64,000 nt of DNA from contig NZ_FTNN01000018.1 in the NCBI RefSeq assembly GCF_900156405.1, positions 1-64,000 on the forward strand, written 5' to 3'. Below the pieces are notes generated by a model, which saw only the letters and a program-made list of their open reading frames with translations, had not been told where the DNA came from and ran no database searches. The translations under genes were made by a program, and so were the position numbers. Positions 22,889-34,596 of this stretch are shown here, one piece after another; position 1 is the first letter of the stretch, and each line of letters starts with the position of its first letter. The DNA is from Shewanella morhuae (GTDB taxonomy: Bacteria > Pseudomonadota > Gammaproteobacteria > Enterobacterales > Shewanellaceae).

Positions 22889-22936
22889 GTATGATCTAAA
22901 CTGTACATAGATCGCGACCTTATTCTATATGCGATC

Positions 22937-23377
22937 TTAAATATCTTGTTGCCATTGCGCTAACCATGCAAGGGCAGGGTCTTCTGGTACAGGATCGAGT
23001 TGTACATCGATCTGGATCTTATCCACAAAAGCTTTTGCATCGCAGTGTTGAATCGCTGAAATTAATTTTTCGGGTCCTTGGCAAAAAGTGTCGTAACTTG
23101 AATCACCAATTGCACATAGGGCGAAATTTACTTGGCTGAGATCCGGTTTCTGCTCGGTAATTTCGTTAAAAAAAGGCTGAATATTATCTGGAAGATCACC
23201 TGCCCCGTGAGTTGATGACACGATAATCCATAGAGCATGGGTATCTATTTCATACAGTGTTGGCGTTAAATGTACTTGAACTTGGTGCCCTTGTTCTGTC
23301 AATTGCGCCATCATTTCGTCAGCGACGTACTCTGCACTGCCCAATGTTGTGCCGACTATTACTTCAATCTTTGCCAT
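22937..23377 (-). CDS. mioC: Flavodoxin-like protein MioC
   Basis: A 146-residue short-chain flavodoxin beside oriC. The FMN phosphate loop is VGTTLGSAEYVADE, and SSTHGAGDLPDN and IGDSSYDTFC bind the flavin ring. In E. coli MioC supports biotin synthase and its transcription crosses oriC; here too it is read leftward into the origin. A TTATCTACA DnaA-box variant lies 17 bases upstream of its start (23394-23402). Confidence 0.95.
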   Translation of the reverse strand: MAKIEVIVGTTLGSAEYVADEMMAQLTEQGHQVQVHLTPTLYEIDTHALWIIVSSTHGAGDLPDNIQPFFNEITEQKPDLSQVNFALCAIGDSSYDTFCQGPEKLISAIQHCDAKAFVDKIQIDVQLDPVPEDPALAWLAQWQQDI

Positions 23378-23393
23378 TTATGACGATACCTTT

Positions 23394-23402
23394 TGTAGAT
23401 AA
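23394..23402 (-). promoter_or_regulatory. DnaA-box variant upstream of mioC
   Basis: TTATCTACA on the minus strand, one base off consensus, just before the mioC start. In E. coli a DnaA box at the mioC promoter represses it; the same is plausible here. Confidence 0.5.
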
Positions 23403-23587
23403 TTTAGCTGAAATACACTCGTTTACTCCCTTTTTAGGGCTGTATTCAGGTGCTAATACGGAGTCATCATAAGGTAAAACAAGGCTTGTCTCTATGAGAT
23501 GGTGTGTAAATCTGGGATTTATGCACGTAAAACGAGAGGGATTTAGTAATGAATATAAGCGGAATTGAGGAGATTTTAGTTAAAAGA

Positions 23588-23613
23588 AAGGCTTGTTGAG
23601 TACAACAAGCCTT
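23588..23613 (-). terminator. Terminator after mnmE
   Basis: AAGGCTTGTTG (23588-23598) pairs with CAACAAGCCTT (23603-23613) with a 4-base loop. The minus strand runs into TTCTTTTAA. It lies about 30 bases after the mnmE stop. Confidence 0.75.
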
Positions 23614-23643
23614 AGCTAGAAAGCAGTTTACACGGCGAGAATA

Positions 23644-25005
23644 TTACTTCCCGATACAGAAAGAGCTAAAAATCTTGCCGAGTAAATCATCTGAGGTGAA
23701 GCGGCCAGTAATTTCTGATAATGCTAATTGGCACATACGTAGCTCTTCGGCCAGTAGCTCTCCTGCTAAATAAACCTCTAACTGTTCTTTACCTAGTTGT
23801 AAGTGTTCAGCTGCTAATTCAAGGGCTTCTAAGTGACGACGACGGGCGATAAAACCACCTTCGAGATTACTCTGATAACCCATAAGTGACTTTAAGTGCT
23901 GTTTTAATTCTTCGATACCTAGGCCTGTTTTAGCCGAGATCCGATAGACGCTATAACCTTGTTCTTCGGTCACCATCAAGTCTTCACCAGTGAGATCGGC
24001 TTTATTACGAACCACAGTTACGCCTAAGTTTGCAGGCAGGCGATCAACGAAGTCTGGCCAAATATCATGGGGATCCACGGCGGCAGTTGTGGTGCCATCA
24101 ACCATAAACAGTACGCGATCGGCTGTATTAATTTCATGCCATGCTCGCTCAATGCCAATTTGTTCAACGGTATCAGTAGTATTACGTAGACCTGCGGTAT
24201 CAATAATGTGCAGTGGCATGCCATCTAAATGAATATGTTCACGTAATACGTCACGTGTTGTACCGGCTATTTCGGTCACAATCGCCGATTCTTTACCGGC
24301 TAATGCATTTAATAAACTCGATTTGCCGGCATTAGGACGACCTGCAATCACTACTTTCATGCCTTCACGGATGATAGAACCTTGCTTCGCGCTGGCTTGT
24401 ACTAGGTCGAGTTTGTTGATGATTTTATAGAGTGCATTCGCAATTTTGCCATCACTTAAAAAGTCGACTTCTTCATCGGGAAAATCAATCGCAGCTTCTA
24501 CGTATAAACGTAGATTAGTGACTTGGTCCACTAGCTCGTGGACTTCCTTAGAAAATTCACCCTGCAAAGATTGCAGCGCACTTTTAGCGGCTTGCTCACT
24601 GGTTGCGTCAATAAGGTCAGCAATCGCTTCAGCTTGGGTTAAATCGAGCTTATCGTTCATAAAGGCTTGTTCGCTGAACTCACCGGGTTTTGCGATACGA
24701 ATGCCACCGACTTCCATTACACGTTTGATCAGCATGTCGAGAACGATTTGGCCACCGTGGCCTTGCAGTTCAAGTACATCTTCGCCAGTAAAGGAATTAG
24801 GTCCTTTAAAAAATAGCGCAATACCTTGGTCTATCACTTGGCCCGATGCACTTTTAAAATCACAATAATCGGCGTATCGAGTTTTAGGAAGATGACCTAA
24901 TACGGCCATAGCGACATCACAGGTTTTGTCGCCTGAAATACGAATGATGCCAACGCCGCCACGTCCGGGTGCGGTGGCTTGAGCCACAATAGTGTCAGTT
25001 GTCAC
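23644..25005 (-). CDS. mnmE: tRNA modification GTPase MnmE (TrmE)
   Basis: The GTPase partner of MnmG in U34 modification, 453 residues. The N-terminal tetrahydrofolate-binding domain begins [20 protein letters not shown]. The G domain has G1 [11 protein letters not shown], the switch region with IAGTTRD, G3 DTAGLR and G4 NKAD. The C-terminal CIGK, with the Cys needed for modification, is intact. Confidence 0.98.
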   Translation of the reverse strand: MTTDTIVAQATAPGRGGVGIIRISGDKTCDVAMAVLGHLPKTRYADYCDFKSASGQVIDQGIALFFKGPNSFTGEDVLELQGHGGQIVLDMLIKRVMEVGGIRIAKPGEFSEQAFMNDKLDLTQAEAIADLIDATSEQAAKSALQSLQGEFSKEVHELVDQVTNLRLYVEAAIDFPDEEVDFLSDGKIANALYKIINKLDLVQASAKQGSIIREGMKVVIAGRPNAGKSSLLNALAGKESAIVTEIAGTTRDVLREHIHLDGMPLHIIDTAGLRNTTDTVEQIGIERAWHEINTADRVLFMVDGTTTAAVDPHDIWPDFVDRLPANLGVTVVRNKADLTGEDLMVTEEQGYSVYRISAKTGLGIEELKQHLKSLMGYQSNLEGGFIARRRHLEALELAAEHLQLGKEQLEVYLAGELLAEELRMCQLALSEITGRFTSDDLLGKIFSSFCIGK

Positions 25006-25046
25006 AAGAATACCTACCCAACTAATGTCTACTAATCATATAAAGG

Positions 25047-25073
25047 AAAAGGCGGCCAATTAAGCCGCCTTTT
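25047..25073 (-). terminator. Terminator after yidC
   Basis: AAAAGGCGGC (25047-25056) pairs with GCCGCCTTTT (25064-25073) with a 7-base loop. It separates yidC from mnmE. Confidence 0.85.
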
Positions 25074-25131
25074 AGTGTCAATCGTTCATATTAATATGTA
25101 ACGATGCGCTAGAGTCTTGGAAATCTTAGGC

Positions 25132-26760
25132 TTATTTTAAGCCTTTTTTCGCCAGACCTGCATAAATAATCTTTTGTTGCGTTATAGCAACGATGTTACC
25201 TACTAACCAGTACAATACTAGACCTGATGGGAACCACAGGAAGAATACGGTAAAGATGACTGGCATCCACTGCATCATTTTCACTTGCATTGGATCCATT
25301 GTCGGTGCAATAGGCTGCATTTTCTGCATCACAAACATAGATACGCCCATCAGCAACGGCAATATGTAGTAAGGATCTTGTACCGATAAATCGTGGATCC
25401 ATAACATAAATGGTGCATGACGTAGTTCGAAGCTTTCTAGCAATACCCAGTATAAGGCAATGAAGATTGGCATCTGTAAAATAATAGGTAAACAGCCACC
25501 CATAGGGTTAACTTTTTCTTTCTTATACAGTTCCATCATGGCCTGACCCATCTTTTGACGGTCATCACCAAAGCGTTCTTTCAACTCTGTCAATTTAGGT
25601 TGTAGGTTACGCATTTTCGCCATTGAGGTGTACTGCGCTTTTGTTAACGGGAACAGTAAACCACGAACGGTTAAAGTGATCAGGATAATAGCGACACCCC
25701 AATTACCAACAAATGACTGATAGAACATCAGTAACCAGTGAATTGGAACCGCTAACCACCATAGGAAACCGTAATCAACGACTAGATTTAAGGTATCAGA
25801 GATTGCAGAAAGTGCTTTTTGATCCTTAGGACCAACATAGAACTGTGAGCTGATTTCTTGAGTTGATCCAGGTGCAATATCGTATACTGCGCCGCGAAAA
25901 CCAATATTCGCTAAACCGCCGGCACTAACACTAGAAAAAATAGTATTGCTGTCGGTAGCTGGTGGGATCCAAGCTGAAACGAAATAATGTTGTAGCATGG
26001 CTGCCCAACCGCCCAATGTCGCTTGGTTCAGGTTGCCTTTTGCCATGTCATCAAACTTGTATTTCTCATAACGCACATCTTGCGTTGAGAATGCAGCGCC
26101 ACGATAGGTGGGCATAACCATGCTGCTTTCAGACGGTTTAATGGTTTGCTTAATTTGACCATACATCTGAACTTGTAACGGTGTTGTCGAAGTATTATTG
26201 ATTTTATAATCAACATCAACGTTGAACTTACCGCGATGGAATACGAATACTTTAGTATAAGTTACGCCATTGTCAGCTACGTAGGTTAACGGCACTTCTA
26301 AGGTGTCTTGGCCTTCAGCTAACGTATATTCAGTGGCTGCGGTGTTATATAACGCCCGACCTTTTGCACTGCTGTCGATACCATCGCGACCAATTAGACC
26401 GCTTTGGGCGATATAAGTGAAATCTTTCGTTTGCTCAAGCAATACGAATGGCTGCTCTTTGTCCTGTTCCATTTTGTGCGAAACTAACGCAGCAAATACG
26501 ATATCACCACCAACAGGATTAATCTGAATATCTAACTGATCAGTTTTTACGGTAATCAGTTTGCTGTTTGCTGTTACAGCTGCAGCAGGAACACCAGTAT
26601 CAGCTTCTGGAACATCGGCACTGTGTGAGCTTGCCGCGTTCGCCACTAATGACGATTCGGTTGTAACGGGTTTAGGAGCTTTATCCGTTTGCCACTGTTG
26701 CCACAGCAAAAAGCTGACAAACAGTAGTCCTATGAGCAATATATTGCGTTGAGATTCCAT
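25132..26760 (-). CDS. yidC: Membrane protein insertase YidC
   Basis: Inserts and folds inner-membrane proteins, alone or with SecYEG; the F-ATPase c subunit is one classic client. The 542-residue protein has an N-terminal anchor ([19 protein letters not shown]), a large periplasmic domain and five C-terminal membrane helices with [18 protein letters not shown]. Length is close to E. coli (548). It follows yidD by 3 bases. Confidence 0.97.
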   Translation of the reverse strand: MESQRNILLIGLLFVSFLLWQQWQTDKAPKPVTTESSLVANAASSHSADVPEADTGVPAAAVTANSKLITVKTDQLDIQINPVGGDIVFAALVSHKMEQDKEQPFVLLEQTKDFTYIAQSGLIGRDGIDSSAKGRALYNTAATEYTLAEGQDTLEVPLTYVADNGVTYTKVFVFHRGKFNVDVDYKINNTSTTPLQVQMYGQIKQTIKPSESSMVMPTYRGAAFSTQDVRYEKYKFDDMAKGNLNQATLGGWAAMLQHYFVSAWIPPATDSNTIFSSVSAGGLANIGFRGAVYDIAPGSTQEISSQFYVGPKDQKALSAISDTLNLVVDYGFLWWLAVPIHWLLMFYQSFVGNWGVAIILITLTVRGLLFPLTKAQYTSMAKMRNLQPKLTELKERFGDDRQKMGQAMMELYKKEKVNPMGGCLPIILQMPIFIALYWVLLESFELRHAPFMLWIHDLSVQDPYYILPLLMGVSMFVMQKMQPIAPTMDPMQVKMMQWMPVIFTVFFLWFPSGLVLYWLVGNIVAITQQKIIYAGLAKKGLK

Positions 26761-26763
26761 AGC

Positions 26764-27018
26764 CTATTTATTACACCTGTCATTTTTAGGGGGGACGGGA
26801 TCACTACCGCCGGGATGTAAAGGGTGACATTTTAATATGCGTTTCAATGCAAACCAACAACCTTTTGCAGTTCCATGCACTTTTATTGCTTCAATAGCGT
26901 AGTGAGAGCAGGTGGGATTGAAACGGCATCTAGGGCCCAGTATAGGGCTTATGAATACTTGATAGCCACGAATAAACGTGGTCGCTAGCCATTGTAGCGG
27001 CGACTGAGTTTGCGCCAT
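26764..27018 (-). CDS. yidD: Membrane protein insertion efficiency factor YidD
   Basis: An 84-residue UPF0161 protein that helps YidC-dependent insertion. It has the family pattern [30 protein letters not shown], with conserved Cys residues, and a [13 protein letters not shown] tail. It overlaps the rnpA end by 34 bases, as is typical. Confidence 0.95.
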   Translation of the reverse strand: MAQTQSPLQWLATTFIRGYQVFISPILGPRCRFNPTCSHYAIEAIKVHGTAKGCWFALKRILKCHPLHPGGSDPVPPKNDRCNK

Positions 27019-27341
27019 AGCTTCTCTATCAATTTGTTGATTTCAGCGTTTTCCATTTCCATCACGCCATTTCTGACAAGCACAACAATATCAAGATGAG
27101 GAATGTCGTGTTGATTTAAGCGAAAACTATCTCTTATTACGCGTTTAATACGGTTGCGTTGGTTAGCGCGTTTTACATAACGTTTAGCAACAGTAAGGCC
27201 CATACGCGGATGTTGTTCCGTGTTAGGAATAGCGAGCAAGGTAATTTCAGCAGAAGATGCTTTGATGGGATTGGAAAATACAGATTTAAATTGCGCGGGA
27301 GTTAACAAACGTAACTCCCGCGTAAAGGTATAGCTAGTCAA
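26985..27341 (-). CDS. rnpA: Ribonuclease P protein component
   Basis: The protein subunit of RNase P, which trims tRNA 5' ends with the M1 RNA. The 118-residue protein carries [15 protein letters not shown] and the RNA-binding RNR motif [14 protein letters not shown]. The start is a TTG at 27339-27341, with GTGGG a few bases upstream; a non-ATG start also occurs in E. coli rnpA. It lies 15 bases after rpmH and overlaps yidD. Confidence 0.95.
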   Translation of the reverse strand: MTSYTFTRELRLLTPAQFKSVFSNPIKASSAEITLLAIPNTEQHPRMGLTVAKRYVKRANQRNRIKRVIRDSFRLNQHDIPHLDIVVLVRNGVMEMENAEINKLIEKLWRKLSRRYNG

Positions 27342-27356
27342 CTAGTTACCCACTTA

Positions 27357-27494
27357 TTAAGCAGATAAACGAGCGCGACCTTTCGCACGACGACGTGCAA
27401 GCACCTTACGGCCGCCTACAGTAGCCATACGAGCGCGGAAGCCGTGAGAACGCTTGCGCTTCAGGTTGCTAGGTTGAAAAGTACGTTTACTCAT
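27357..27494 (-). CDS. rpmH: 50S ribosomal protein L34
   Basis: A 45-residue basic protein that I translated directly. It starts [19 protein letters not shown] and ends [10 protein letters not shown], the L34 family pattern, although it is very short. The ATG is at 27492-27494 and the TAA at 27357-27359. It leads rnpA, yidD and yidC in one transcript. The long GATC-rich region on its far side separates it from dnaA. Confidence 0.97.
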
Positions 27495-27940
27495 GATGGC
27501 AATCCGTCTTTGTTATTAGTGAATATATCCTTATCTCCAAAGTTAGAGGTAAGGGCAAAAAAGAGGCCGAATTGTAATCACTTTACTGAGTCCCGTCAAC
27601 AACGAAAGTAAGTAAGTATTTTATTTCTGCCAGCGAGTCCTTAGATTAATCCTCAAAATACACTATAAGATGTGGATAACTCTGTGCATAGACACTACAT
27701 ATAGTAGTTAAGCCTATGTTCAAGCCGATCTAAGGGCCGCTATTATAGATCAATGTGGATCGCTTAATAAAGCAGGATTTGCGCTTAGTGCAGAATAAAA
27801 GGATCGTTTTAGATCTTTGATGATCGACGAGTTTTAAGCAGAATGATCTCGCTGGGGATAAATATTTTTTAAGGATGGCGATCATTGAGATCTCGCTATA
27901 GAATACACCTCTTTTTTGATGATCTTTTGGGGATAACTAA
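27495..27940. promoter_or_regulatory. rpmH-dnaA intergenic control region, GATC rich
   Basis: This 446-base gap has no open frame. It holds divergent promoters for rpmH and dnaA. It includes a perfect DnaA box (27671-27679), two one-mismatch boxes (27853-27861 and 27928-27936) and about ten GATC sites between 27720 and 27930. This indicates autoregulation by DnaA and control by Dam/SeqA. In Pseudomonas the corresponding gap is oriC itself. Confidence 0.75.
27671..27679 (-). promoter_or_regulatory. Perfect DnaA box upstream of dnaA
   Basis: TGTGGATAA on the plus strand is a perfect TTATCCACA on the minus strand, placed between rpmH and dnaA. Probably involved in DnaA autoregulation. Confidence 0.85.
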
Positions 27941-29329
27941 GTGGCGGTTTCACTTTGGCAACAATGTATCGGACGTCTGCAAGATGAGCTTTCTGCTCAG
28001 CAGTTTAGTATGTGGATCAGACCGTTACAAGCTGAAATGGATGGAGATACTCTGGTGCTTTATGCGCCCAACCGCTTCGTGCTTGATTGGGTCAGAGATA
28101 AATACATTAATATCATTAATCAGTTCTTTATTGAGCAAATGGGCAGTAATGCGCCTAAATTACGTTTTGATATTGGTAGTCGCCCTTCGGCGAAAAAGCC
28201 TAGCGTGCCGGCACCTATTGCGCCAACTCGGACTCCGTATACTCAAACTAAAGCGACTGTGGGTACAACATTTAATGTCCAAGCTGAGCCTATGGCGAAT
28301 GCAAATCATCGCAGTAACATTAACCCAAGCTACCAGTTTGATAACTTCGTTGAAGGTAAGTCAAACCAATTAGGTAAAGCTGCAGCAATGCAAGTGGCTG
28401 AAAATCCAGGTGGTGCTTATAACCCACTTTTCTTGTATGGCGGTACGGGTTTGGGTAAGACGCATTTGTTGCATGCTGTCGGTAACGGGATCATTAAAAA
28501 TAATCCCAATGCCAAAGTGGTTTATATGCATTCCGAGCGTTTTGTGCAGGATATGGTTAAAGCACTGCAAAATAATGCGATCGAAGAATTTAAGCGTTAC
28601 TACCGTAGCGTCGATGCATTGTTTATTGATGATATTCAATTTTTTGCCAACAAAGACAGATCACAAGAAGAGTTCTTTCATACTTTCAATGCCTTGCTTG
28701 AGGGTAATCACCAAATTATTTTAACATCGGATCGTTATCCAAAAGAAATCGATGGTGTCGAAGATAGATTAAAATCGCGTTTTGGCTGGGGGTTAACGGT
28801 AGCAATTGAACCACCCGAGTTAGAAACCCGTGTCGCGATTTTGATGCGTAAAGCACAAGAAAGTGGCATTAATTTACCTGATGAAGTGGCCTTCTTTATT
28901 GCCAAGCGTTTACGTTCTAACGTGCGAGAGCTGGAAGGGGCGTTAAACCGTGTTATTGCTAACGCTAACTTCACCGGTCGGCCAATAACCATTGATTTTG
29001 TTCGTGAAGCTTTACGTGACCTCTTGGCACTTCAAGAAAAATTAGTCACTATAGACAATATTCAGAAAACCGTAGCGGAATACTACAAGATTAAGATGGC
29101 TGATATGTTGTCTAAACGCCGTTCACGCAGTGTGGCGCGGCCAAGACAAGTTGCAATGGCGTTATCTAAAGAATTAACTAACCAAAGCTTGCCGGAAATA
29201 GGTGATGCTTTTGGTGGTCGAGATCACACCACTGTATTGCATGCCTGTCGTAAAATTGCTCAGCTACGGGAAGAAAGTCACGATATAAAAGAAGATTACG
29301 CTAATTTAATTAGAACTTTATCTTCTTAA
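27941..29329 (+). CDS. dnaA: Chromosomal replication initiator DnaA
   Basis: The AAA+ initiator that binds DnaA boxes and unwinds oriC. The 462-residue protein has N-terminal domain I ([26 protein letters not shown]), a variable linker, Walker [11 protein letters not shown], Walker [11 protein letters not shown], and the DNA-binding signature [15 protein letters not shown] near the C-terminus. The start is GTG at 27941, with GGGG upstream that overlaps a DnaA-box-like TGGGGATAA (27928-27936). dnaN follows. Confidence 0.98.
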   Translation: MAVSLWQQCIGRLQDELSAQQFSMWIRPLQAEMDGDTLVLYAPNRFVLDWVRDKYINIINQFFIEQMGSNAPKLRFDIGSRPSAKKPSVPAPIAPTRTPYTQTKATVGTTFNVQAEPMANANHRSNINPSYQFDNFVEGKSNQLGKAAAMQVAENPGGAYNPLFLYGGTGLGKTHLLHAVGNGIIKNNPNAKVVYMHSERFVQDMVKALQNNAIEEFKRYYRSVDALFIDDIQFFANKDRSQEEFFHTFNALLEGNHQIILTSDRYPKEIDGVEDRLKSRFGWGLTVAIEPPELETRVAILMRKAQESGINLPDEVAFFIAKRLRSNVRELEGALNRVIANANFTGRPITIDFVREALRDLLALQEKLVTIDNIQKTVAEYYKIKMADMLSKRRSRSVARPRQVAMALSKELTNQSLPEIGDAFGGRDHTTVLHACRKIAQLREESHDIKEDYANLIRTLSS

Positions 29330-29347
29330 ACAAGGAATTTGGACACG

Positions 29348-30448
29348 ATGAAATTCTCAATTGATAGGGACACCCTATTAAAGCCGTTACAATTGGTCTG
29401 TGGTGCTGTTGAAAAGCGCCATAATGTGCCAATTTTGTCGAATCTTCTTGTAGAAGTAAGTGGTCACACACTTAAATTGACCGGCACAGATTTAGAAGTT
29501 GAACTCGTTGGCCAAGCCGCTATTCACGGCGATATCGCTGAAGGCCGCACTACCGTGCCGGCTAGGAAGTTACTCGATATTGTTAAATCTTTACCAGAAC
29601 AAAGTGAATTAAAAGTCGAACAACAAGATAACAAATGGTTGCTGCGTTCAGGCCGCAGCCGTTTTTCGTTAGCGACTTTACCCGCGGAAGAATATCCTAA
29701 CGTTGAAGCTTTCCAAGCAGAGATTGAATTTAGCATAAAGCAGGGCATGTTAAAGTCGATTATTGATTCAACGCAGTTTTCTATGGCTAACCAAGATGTG
29801 CGCTATTACCTCAATGGTTTACTGTTTGAAACCGAAGGTAATACGTTACGTGCGATTGCGACTGATGGCCATCGTCTAGCGTTAAGCCACCGAAAGATTG
29901 AAGCGCAATTACCTGAAAAACAAGTGATTGTGCCGCGTAAAGGCATAATGGAAATGGCACGTTTATTAGAGTCGGATGATCTTGATATCACGATTGCTAT
30001 TGGCGATAACGCCATTCGAGCCACGACCGGTAATACCGTTTTTACCAGTAAATTAGTCGATGGTCGTTTTCCTGATTATCGACGTGTACTGCCTAGGGGC
30101 GGTGATAAAATTGTGATAGCGAGTCGTAATCACTTAAAGCAAGCGCTGACACGTGCCTCTATTTTATCTAATGAAAAATTCCGTGGCGTACGCATTCAAC
30201 TCGAAAATGGTTTGCTAAAAATCACTGCTAATAATCCTGAGCAGGAAGAGGCGGAAGAGATCATCGATGTTGAATACAATCATCCAGCCTTAGAAATTGG
30301 TTTTAACGTAAGCTATTTACTGGACGTGCTTAACAATCTTAAGTCAGACGATGTACGTATCACGCTGATTGATGGTAACTCCAGCGCCCTAATCGAAAAC
30401 CATTTGGAAGAAGATTCCATGTATGTGGTTATGCCGATGCGCTTATAA
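29348..30448 (+). CDS. dnaN: DNA polymerase III beta clamp
   Basis: The ring-shaped sliding clamp, 366 residues as in E. coli. It starts MKFSIDRDTLLKPLQLVCG and ends with the conserved PMRL hydrophobic-cleft tail. I chose the ATG at 29348, with AAGGA upstream, over a TTG three codons earlier. It follows dnaA by 18 bases. Confidence 0.98.
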   Translation: MKFSIDRDTLLKPLQLVCGAVEKRHNVPILSNLLVEVSGHTLKLTGTDLEVELVGQAAIHGDIAEGRTTVPARKLLDIVKSLPEQSELKVEQQDNKWLLRSGRSRFSLATLPAEEYPNVEAFQAEIEFSIKQGMLKSIIDSTQFSMANQDVRYYLNGLLFETEGNTLRAIATDGHRLALSHRKIEAQLPEKQVIVPRKGIMEMARLLESDDLDITIAIGDNAIRATTGNTVFTSKLVDGRFPDYRRVLPRGGDKIVIASRNHLKQALTRASILSNEKFRGVRIQLENGLLKITANNPEQEEAEEIIDVEYNHPALEIGFNVSYLLDVLNNLKSDDVRITLIDGNSSALIENHLEEDSMYVVMPMRL

Positions 30449-30645
30449 GCTCTATTTTTACGCTATCCGTGTTAGCTCCTTTGTCTTTAATGCTGATGCC
30501 GCCTAAGCGCGGCGTTATGTTTAATATGCAGCATTGGCGACTCCTTCATTTATGTCCCAGTCGTTTTGACGGTCAGCAGCGAGCTCGATATGCTAAGTGC
30601 TATGAGTCTTTGTCTATGCTGTTTACGCGGCGCTATGAGTAATAC

Positions 30646-31728
30646 ATGAGCCTGACTCGTCTTAATATCGAAGCCTTTCGTAATATTCAATCTGCCCAGC
30701 TAATTCCTGCACCGGGGATTAACTTGATTTACGGCCAAAATGGCAGTGGCAAAACTAGTATTCTTGAGGCGATTTATTTTCTTGGCATGGGACGCTCGTT
30801 TCGTAGCCATTTATCCCAGCGCGTGATTAATAACGATGATGAGAAGTTGACCTTATTTGCCACGTTAAACCTAGCGCGTGGTGACAGTAAAATCGGTTTA
30901 CGACGGTTTCGTAGTGGTGAGACCGAAGTAAAAATTGATGGCGAAAAAGTTAAACGATTATCGACATTGGCTGAAACTTTACCTATCCAAGTGATCACGC
31001 CTGAAAGTTTTTCTCTACTGTTTGAAGGCCCTAAATCTCGTCGACAATTTATCGATTGGGGAGCATTTCATGCTGATCCACAGTTTTACACTGCTTGGGT
31101 GAATGTTAGGCGAGTTCTTAAGCAAAGAAATCAACTACTTAGGAGTGGTTCGTCCTATGGTAATATTCAATTTTGGGACCAAGAGTTTGTACGTTATGCC
31201 GAGCAGGTTACCGAAATACGAAACCATTATGTAGACTCGTTAAATGAGCTACTTAAGGGTATAATCGGGGAGTTTTTACCGAGTGTAGATGTGAAGGTTT
31301 CATTTACGCGCGGCTGGGATAGTAAAACGGATTTTGCTGAACTACTCGAAAATCAATATTCCAGAGATTTGGCCACAGGTCATACCGTCAGCGGTCCCCA
31401 TAAAGCTGACCTTAGACTTCGTGTAGGCACTTTGCCAGCGCAGGATGCCCTGTCCCGTGGTCAATTAAAATTATTAGTCTGTGCACTGCGTATTGCACAG
31501 GGAAAGTTGCTCAAACAACAAATAGATAAGCACAGTATTTATCTTGTGGACGATCTTCCGTCCGAGTTGGATGCACAGCATAGGCAGCTATTGCTTAAGC
31601 AGTTAACGGATACCGGAGCACAAGTGTTTGTGACCGCTATCGATCCTGCTGCAATAGTCGATTCGTTACACACGCCTCCTAGTAGGATGTTCCATGTGGA
31701 ACAGGGACGTGTAACGGTAATTGAATAA
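30646..31728 (+). CDS. recF: Recombination mediator RecF
   Basis: A 360-residue SMC-like ATPase that helps load RecA at gaps. The Walker A motif is [15 protein letters not shown], the signature [14 protein letters not shown] and the Walker [12 protein letters not shown]. Its last codons overlap a parS-like sequence at 31688-31703 (encoding MFHVEQ). A 197-base gap without an open frame separates it from dnaN. Confidence 0.96.
   Translation: MSLTRLNIEAFRNIQSAQLIPAPGINLIYGQNGSGKTSILEAIYFLGMGRSFRSHLSQRVINNDDEKLTLFATLNLARGDSKIGLRRFRSGETEVKIDGEKVKRLSTLAETLPIQVITPESFSLLFEGPKSRRQFIDWGAFHADPQFYTAWVNVRRVLKQRNQLLRSGSSYGNIQFWDQEFVRYAEQVTEIRNHYVDSLNELLKGIIGEFLPSVDVKVSFTRGWDSKTDFAELLENQYSRDLATGHTVSGPHKADLRLRVGTLPAQDALSRGQLKLLVCALRIAQGKLLKQQIDKHSIYLVDDLPSELDAQHRQLLLKQLTDTGAQVFVTAIDPAAIVDSLHTPPSRMFHVEQGRVTVIE
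31688..31703. promoter_or_regulatory. parS-like site (one mismatch) in recF 3' end
   Basis: TGTTCCATGTGGAACA differs from the palindromic TGTTCCACGTGGAACA at one central base. It is in the coding region close to the recF stop. Confidence 0.55.
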
Positions 31729-31735
31729 CCATTGA

Positions 31736-34162
<2,427 letters not shown>

Positions 34163-34211
34163 TGCTAGCTAGGTAATGCGTTTTAAGTGACGCGTGATGA
34201 AGTTAGTAATT

Positions 34212-34240
34212 AAGGGAAAGCTTAGGCTTTCCCTTTTTAT
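34212..34240 (+). terminator. gyrB terminator
   Basis: AAGGGAAAGC (34212-34221) pairs with GCTTTCCCTT (34226-34235) around a 4-base loop, followed by T-rich DNA. It lies about 50 bases after the gyrB stop. Confidence 0.9.
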
Positions 34241-34269
34241 ATCTACTATTTAGCACATTTTTTATTATG

Positions 34270-34481
34270 TAACCTGAGCTCGGGATAAGCAGAGCCGCTG
34301 AATCGGCATCTTTTCGGGCCTCTCTGCGTTGCTCTGCCGTACGGCAGAGCGCCTTGATATGCGCAAAAATCTGCGCATTCAGTCGGAAAATAGATTTTTC
34401 GTTTCAAACTACTCATTTATAGCATTGATTTAGTTTGTTAAATTTAGATTTTTCGATACTCATTATCCCTAATTCAGGTTA
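34270..34481. repeat. MITE-like element with 19-bp terminal inverted repeats
   Basis: The left end TAACCTGAGCTCGGGATAA (34270-34288) and the right end complement TAACCTGAATTAGGGATAA (34463-34481) match at 16 of 19 positions. The 212-bp element has no open frame. It contains a perfect 20-bp palindrome (34331-34350) and ATGCGCA...TGCGCAT arms near 34360-34378. This looks like a folded, non-autonomous mobile element inserted between gyrB and glyS. Confidence 0.6.
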
Positions 34482-34545
34482 TGTGGATTCCTACTGTTTA
34501 GCTAAATTAGGCGCATCGTTTAAGGGCTAAATAAAATCGGGACAA

Positions 34546-34575
34546 TAAAAAAACGCGCTAGTTAGCGCGTTTTTA
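34546..34575 (-). terminator. glyS terminator
   Basis: ACGCGCTA (34553-34560) pairs with TAGCGCGT (34563-34570); the minus strand then runs into a T-run. It is about 25 bases after the glyS stop. Confidence 0.9.
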
Positions 34576-34596
34576 TAAAGCGTAAGCACCGTATCG

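Larger units (their letters stand above)
22560..22935. other. oriC: oriC, chromosomal replication origin
   Basis: The mnmG-mioC gap has the layout of the enterobacterial origin. AT-rich 13-mers begin GATCTTTATATAG (22619-22631) and GATCTTCTTATTA (22631-22643). TATTAGGATCGC (22651-22662) matches the E. coli right-hand 13-mer region. DnaA boxes are at 22670-22678, 22774-22782, 22847-22855 and 22880-22888. Around nineteen GATC sites lie here, far above chance, which fits Dam methylation and SeqA control. The unwinding element is on the mnmG side and the DnaA boxes on the mioC side, as in E. coli. Confidence 0.95.

Noticed and set aside
22498-22936. A small protein gene in the mnmG-mioC gap
   Set aside because: No open frame of useful length; the content is explained by oriC.
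27885-28373. Open frame of 162 codons overlapping the dnaA start
   Set aside because: Overlaps dnaA in another frame; the DnaA frame is unmistakable.
30146-30160. CACGTG in dnaN as a possible parS
   Set aside because: Only the central six bases match; the GTT/AAC arms are absent. The same is true for CACGTG in glyS (about 36380) and fadA (about 43735).
30449-30645. dnaN-recF gap as a small gene or RNA
   Set aside because: No open frame with a ribosome site and no convincing stem or promoter; I see nothing to support.
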